59,093 nt of DNA from contig JAIMKP010000018.1 of NCBI GenBank assembly GCA_020692355.1, positions 1-59,093 on the forward strand, written 5' to 3'. The notes beneath the pieces are model-generated. The model made no database searches, had not been told where the DNA came from, and saw nothing but the letters and a program-made list of their open reading frames with translations. Source of the DNA: Desulfosporosinus sp. (GTDB lineage: Bacteria > Bacillota > Desulfitobacteriia > Desulfitobacteriales > Desulfitobacteriaceae). The translations under genes were made by a program, and so were the position numbers. This document shows positions 55,551-59,093 of this stretch, piece by piece (position 1 is the first letter of the stretch; each line of letters begins with the position of its first letter).

Positions 55551-56390
55551 TTGTTCTTAAGTACAAGTATTTTCATTTTTTTGTCTTCCCTTGTCGCTGG
55601 CCTCATTGGAGCACTACTCGGCCTTGGCGGTGGAATTGTCATCATTCCGGTACTGACCCTTATCCTCGGGATTCCTATTCATGAGGCGATCGGCGCAAGC
55701 ATTGTTTCCGTCATCGCCACGTCCAGCGGCTCCGCCATTGCCTATGTCCGTGACAAAATAACAAACATCCGCATTGGGATGTTCCTGGAAACCGCAACAA
55801 CGGTCGGAGCGATCACGGGGGCCTTCATTGCCAGCCATATTAGTGTCAAGGCATTATTCATCACCTTTGCCCTGCTTATGTTTTACTCCGCAGCTACGAT
55901 GACACGAAAAAGAAATGCCAGATATATCGAGGGGCAAGTTCAAGAGGATCCTCTAGCCAAACGCTTAAGCATGAGCGGCCAGTATTTTGACAAAGCCCTA
56001 CACAAGGAAATCCACTACCGAGTGGCGCACGTCATTCCCGGTTGGCTTGTCAATTATACCGCTGGAATTCTCTCAGGGCTCTTAGGAATTGGAGGAGGCG
56101 CCTTTAAAGTCCTAGGCATGGACGTCTTCATGCGCCTCCCTATGAAAGTCTCTACTGCAACCAGCAACTTCATGATCGGGGTCACAGCGGCTGCCAGTGC
56201 AGGCGTGTACTTTACTCGGGGTGACATCAACCCTGTCGTGGCCGGACCCGTAGCCATTGGGGTTTTAATTGGAGCGCTGGCAGGCACCCGGATTATGGTG
56301 CGTTTAAAAAGTAAAACACTTCGGCTTTTGTTTGTACCTATCCTGCTCTTTGTCGCGATTCAAATGCTCTGGAAAGCGTGGTCGATGTAA
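55551..56390 (+). CDS. TauE/SafE-family membrane transporter
   Basis: 279-residue anion exporter-like protein with about eight membrane spans. Family marker GALLGLGGGIVIIPVLTLILG at the N-terminus is repeated as GILSGLLGIGGGAFKVLG in the second half (internal duplication; each block under 21 residues in part). TTG start at 55551 after GAGGAGGG. Proposed substrates include sulfite and sulfoacetate, none proven here. Stop codon touches the DUF1634 start. Confidence 0.88.
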   Translation: MFLSTSIFIFLSSLVAGLIGALLGLGGGIVIIPVLTLILGIPIHEAIGASIVSVIATSSGSAIAYVRDKITNIRIGMFLETATTVGAITGAFIASHISVKALFITFALLMFYSAATMTRKRNARYIEGQVQEDPLAKRLSMSGQYFDKALHKEIHYRVAHVIPGWLVNYTAGILSGLLGIGGGAFKVLGMDVFMRLPMKVSTATSNFMIGVTAAASAGVYFTRGDINPVVAGPVAIGVLIGALAGTRIMVRLKSKTLRLLFVPILLFVAIQMLWKAWSM

Positions 56391-56750
56391 ATGAACGATA
56401 ACAAAATGTTTAATGCCGAAGTATTTATCTCTTTGAGCCTGCGCATTGGCGTATTTCTATCCGCCGCAGTGGTCGCGATAGGACTTATCGTGTATTTCTT
56501 TAGCGGCACGACGGGCTATCCCGCAGGAGTGTTCCCGACCTCGGTCGCCGGCGTTTTCAGCGGCCTCCTTCAACTCAAACCGGCAGCTATAATCAGTCTC
56601 GGCCTCTTGCTCCTGATCGCTACCCCTGTTTTTCGCGTCGGTGCCTCCGTCATTATCTTCATTATCGAGCGTGATCACCTATATACGGTGATCACTTTGC
56701 TGGTCTTCAGTATTCTACTCTTTAGCCTCGTCTTCGGGAAAGCGCTTTAG
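56391..56750 (+). CDS. DUF1634 membrane protein
   Basis: 119 residues with three membrane segments; RIGVFLSAAVVAIGLIVYF and LLLIATPVFRVGASVIIF are typical of DUF1634, which almost always follows a TauE-like gene. Start codon begins right after the TauE stop, so the two are co-translated and probably form one complex. Function unknown. Confidence 0.88.
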   Translation: MNDNKMFNAEVFISLSLRIGVFLSAAVVAIGLIVYFFSGTTGYPAGVFPTSVAGVFSGLLQLKPAAIISLGLLLLIATPVFRVGASVIIFIIERDHLYTVITLLVFSILLFSLVFGKAL

Positions 56751-56755
56751 GTGGA

Positions 56756-58852
56756 TTACGTCCAACCGACTTCAATGCGATCGCCCGGATAAAGCACAGT
56801 GGTAAACTCCGCCTCCTGGCCATTCACGCTGAGGGATAACTTTGAGCCGGAAGGGACATCTTCAGGCAAAACAACATAAGGCAGTAACTCGGAAAGTATT
56901 GGCATCATGATTTCCAGCCTTAGATCCATTCCTTCTTCAAGGAGGCTACTAGGCCTGAGCCGTTCGCTGCGGTAAAACACCGCAATGTTCTCCGGAGTGT
57001 GACGGATTTCCTTCCCGTTCACATAAAAGCTTGACGGTTCTGCCTGAAGGGCCAAGGCCTTGAGGGGAATATTTTCTTCGATGACATCGATTCGTTGCCC
57101 CTCTTTGATCTGGCAATTATCCGCCACTAAGTTCCCATCCACTTTGACTTGAATGCTACACTCGATCGAATGAGCCTGCCCGTTTACTCGGACTGATATA
57201 CGCCGTTTTTTTCCTAGGCCATACCCCTTTTGTTCGAGTAGGTCTTCCAAGTCCGAATTAGCCAGGTAGGTGACTTTGGCCCCGTCAAAGATCCTCGCTT
57301 CAGGCCCGGCTTCTTGCCCGTCAAAGAATGCCTTCGGGGCAAACCGTTCCAATGCACCATTCCAGTATATCGTTTTAGCAGGCGGCCAAGCAACCACATC
57401 TTGAAGCTCGGCTTCGGCATCCTTGCCTGAAATCCCTGGCGTAAAGCGCACCGAATCCCCGGCTTGCAGTGTCTGTTCTAACCGCCCTGGCTGCCCATTA
57501 ATCAGCAGTTGTGCCGGTTGTCCAAGTTCTCCTTTAACCACCTGCATTTCACCGTTCAACTCGTATGTAAGTGCCGCACCCGGTCGACCCAAAAACGCCC
57601 TCGGCTGGATTCCGGCTGCTAATAGGGCTTCTGCTGCCGTCGCAAGCTGGAGTTCAAAGATGGGTACTGGGTGATCGTTGACCAAAACAGAATAATAATG
57701 AAGACCTTTTTCTTCTAAGGCCGCAATTCCAATTCCTATCGGAGTAATACCATCCGGGCCTTTAAGGCTCTTTTCCCCCTCCACCTGAGTTAGGCGCTCC
57801 CTAACCTGAATACCTACTCTGGCCTCAGGAAGCCCAATCACCTGCGCCAATTTTTCCGAAAGGAGCGGTGTCAGGCTACCTCCGCCGATAAGAATCACCG
57901 CCTGTGGCTGGCCCTGGTTTAATTGAAGCACATGGGAGGCAATGGCTTCCGCCAGACGCCCGACAACGGGTTCAATGATCGTTAAGGCTTCCTCTTTGGG
58001 AAGTTTTATTTTTTTGCCGAAGAAATCCAAAAATGAAACTGTTTTTTTCGTATTTAAAGCTCGTTTAATTTTCTCGCCCATTTGAAAATCCAACAGATAC
58101 TCGGAACAAATCGCTTCCGTTACTTCATCCCCAGCCATTGGCACCATGTCATAGGCAAAAAAGGAGCCCTCGCGAGTCAAGGCAATATCAGCCGTCCCGG
58201 CCCCGATATCCACCAGCGCCAAGTTCATCCGCCTCATGTTCGGTGGGATGGCTGCCTGACCTGCCGCAATCGGTTCGAGTGTCAAGCTCTGCATTTCGAG
58301 CCCAACTCTCCCCAAAACAGCGACCAAGCCATCTACAACCGTACGCGGCAAAAAGGTAGCGATGATCGAAACCTTGGCCGAGCGCCCGCGTTGCCCGATG
58401 AGGCTGCCAATCTCCTCCCCTTCCAGCCAATGAGCGATCGTGTCATAACCGACACAATGATACGTCACCCAACTCTCCCCATCGACCGATCCAATCTGGC
58501 GCAGAGCCTGTTGCACCGCTTCCATCTCCAAAGCGAGTACATCTTCCTTTTCCCAACGAATCGGGAGCATCTCCCGGCGTTCAGCAGAGGCAATCTCTGT
58601 TCTTAAAGCCCGCCCCGCCGCCGCGACAGCCACATGCTGCAGGCGTTTTCCGGTCTTCTCCTCCAGTTCTTCCTTCACCCGTAGCACCGCTCGGGCCACT
58701 TCATCCACATCATGAACCTGCCCATCATACATTGCTCGCTGCCGGTGTTCCGTCTGGGAACTGGCCAATATCTCATATTCTTGTCCCGTTTTGGTCATGA
58801 TCAGCCCCATCACAACCCGAGTTCCAATATCCAAGGCAAAGATAGGTTCCAC
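56756..58852 (-). CDS. FtsA-like ASKHA protein with long C-terminal extension
   Basis: 698-residue actin-fold protein. The N-terminal ~330 residues resemble FtsA/PilM: FALDIGTRVVMGLIM, an SHS2-like subdomain (~95-200), LALVDIGAGTADIALTREG, DMVPMAGDEVTEAI and VILIGGGSLTPLLSEKLA. The last ~360 residues are beta-rich, with several ubiquitin/SLBB-like repeats around SVRVNGQAHSIECSIQVKV and LSLSVNGQEAEFTTVLYPG. Usual FtsA is ~420 residues and ends in an amphipathic helix, absent here. Hence probably a distinct paralogue rather than the division FtsA. GTG start at 58852 follows GAGGTGAG. Confidence 0.75.
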   Translation of the reverse strand: MEPIFALDIGTRVVMGLIMTKTGQEYEILASSQTEHRQRAMYDGQVHDVDEVARAVLRVKEELEEKTGKRLQHVAVAAAGRALRTEIASAERREMLPIRWEKEDVLALEMEAVQQALRQIGSVDGESWVTYHCVGYDTIAHWLEGEEIGSLIGQRGRSAKVSIIATFLPRTVVDGLVAVLGRVGLEMQSLTLEPIAAGQAAIPPNMRRMNLALVDIGAGTADIALTREGSFFAYDMVPMAGDEVTEAICSEYLLDFQMGEKIKRALNTKKTVSFLDFFGKKIKLPKEEALTIIEPVVGRLAEAIASHVLQLNQGQPQAVILIGGGSLTPLLSEKLAQVIGLPEARVGIQVRERLTQVEGEKSLKGPDGITPIGIGIAALEEKGLHYYSVLVNDHPVPIFELQLATAAEALLAAGIQPRAFLGRPGAALTYELNGEMQVVKGELGQPAQLLINGQPGRLEQTLQAGDSVRFTPGISGKDAEAELQDVVAWPPAKTIYWNGALERFAPKAFFDGQEAGPEARIFDGAKVTYLANSDLEDLLEQKGYGLGKKRRISVRVNGQAHSIECSIQVKVDGNLVADNCQIKEGQRIDVIEENIPLKALALQAEPSSFYVNGKEIRHTPENIAVFYRSERLRPSSLLEEGMDLRLEIMMPILSELLPYVVLPEDVPSGSKLSLSVNGQEAEFTTVLYPGDRIEVGWT

Positions 58853-58936
58853 CGTTCTCACCTCAATACGGGAATTCGACCCACAAGGACATAAATCCTC
58901 TTTATGCTTGGATGTTTCTTAGTAAACTCTCTCTTT

Positions 58937-59054
58937 ATCCAATCGTAAGACTCCCACTTCTACAAGTGGGAGTGGGTCCCCCGTACTCTGCTTCGGTGGG
59001 GGCAGACTCCCCCACCGAAGTCTCGATGTTCAGCTTGAGCTGAACGAGTTCACT
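58937..59054 (+). repeat. Full structured repeat (copy B)
   Basis: About 118 bp, plus orientation, 84 bp upstream of the FtsA-like start. Same three hairpins as copy A, with hairpin 3 changed to GTTCAGC-TTGA-GCTGAAC: an A-to-G change in one arm is matched by T-to-C in the other. End GAGTTCACT. Confidence 0.85.
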
Positions 59055-59093
59055 TAGCCAAACCAATGCGAATATTGCGGGTCAAATTTTGGG

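Overview
The window is a chromosomal segment, roughly half G+C, from a spore-forming anaerobe of the Clostridia, most like the Desulfitobacterium/Desulfosporosinus group. That is inferred from the gene content (SpoVB, an alpha/beta SASP, YpmA, YkuS, a TIGR04086 protein, lysine-fermentation and adenosylcobalamin enzymes, a giant dehydratase activase) and not from a marker gene. It holds about 47 intact genes, no rRNA or tRNA, no CRISPR array and no intact transposase. Many starts were moved from the longest ORF to the codon that follows the best ribosome-binding site.

Layout. 1-3.5 kb: an ectoine-type aspartokinase and an FlhG/MinD-like ATPase. 2.6-8.5 kb: a tightly coupled minus-strand lysine-fermentation operon, kdd-kamB-kamD-kamE-kal-kce. 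8.7-16.5 kb: a 1,408-residue activase/dehydratase-like protein, an EF-G-like GTPase and isoaspartyl dipeptidase. 16.7-31.5 kb: housekeeping and spore genes (spoVB, pepT, SASP, surE, ypmA, folE, TPR protein, Fur, RlmI-type methyltransferase, ykuS, M28 peptidase, PLD-like lipoprotein, phosphatase) and a probable 6S RNA. 31.6-36.4 kb: an adenosylcobalamin operon (cobO-meaB-mutase large-mutase small) whose active-site residues point to isobutyryl-CoA mutase, then an FmdE-like gene. 36.5-40.3 kb: purL. 40.4-48.15 kb: a six-gene signalling operon behind a class I c-di-GMP riboswitch. It encodes two HD-GYP proteins (one fused to STAS), a PP2C phosphatase, FapA/DUF342, a STAS protein and a membrane CACHE-RsbW-like kinase. 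48.4-50.0 kb: an NRAMP-family transporter behind an M-box Mg2+ riboswitch. 50.1-58.9 kb: lgt, a CaiB/BaiF CoA-transferase, proline dehydrogenase with a sigma-54 promoter and its divergent activator, a TauE-DUF1634 pair and an FtsA-like protein.

How it fits together. Lysine fermentation yields crotonyl/butyryl-CoA, which an isobutyryl-CoA mutase could isomerise, and CobO/MeaB would serve the cobalamin enzymes. The signalling operon looks like a c-di-GMP-sensing loop joined to a partner-switching module. The most unusual structural feature is a family of about eight related short structured repeats. The full form is about 117 bp with three hairpins and an end near CGAGTTCACT, resembling right ends (guide-RNA scaffold regions) of IS200/IS605-type elements. 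One full copy lies in frame inside the first HD-GYP gene, and two partial copies supply the stop codons of ypmA and ykuS.
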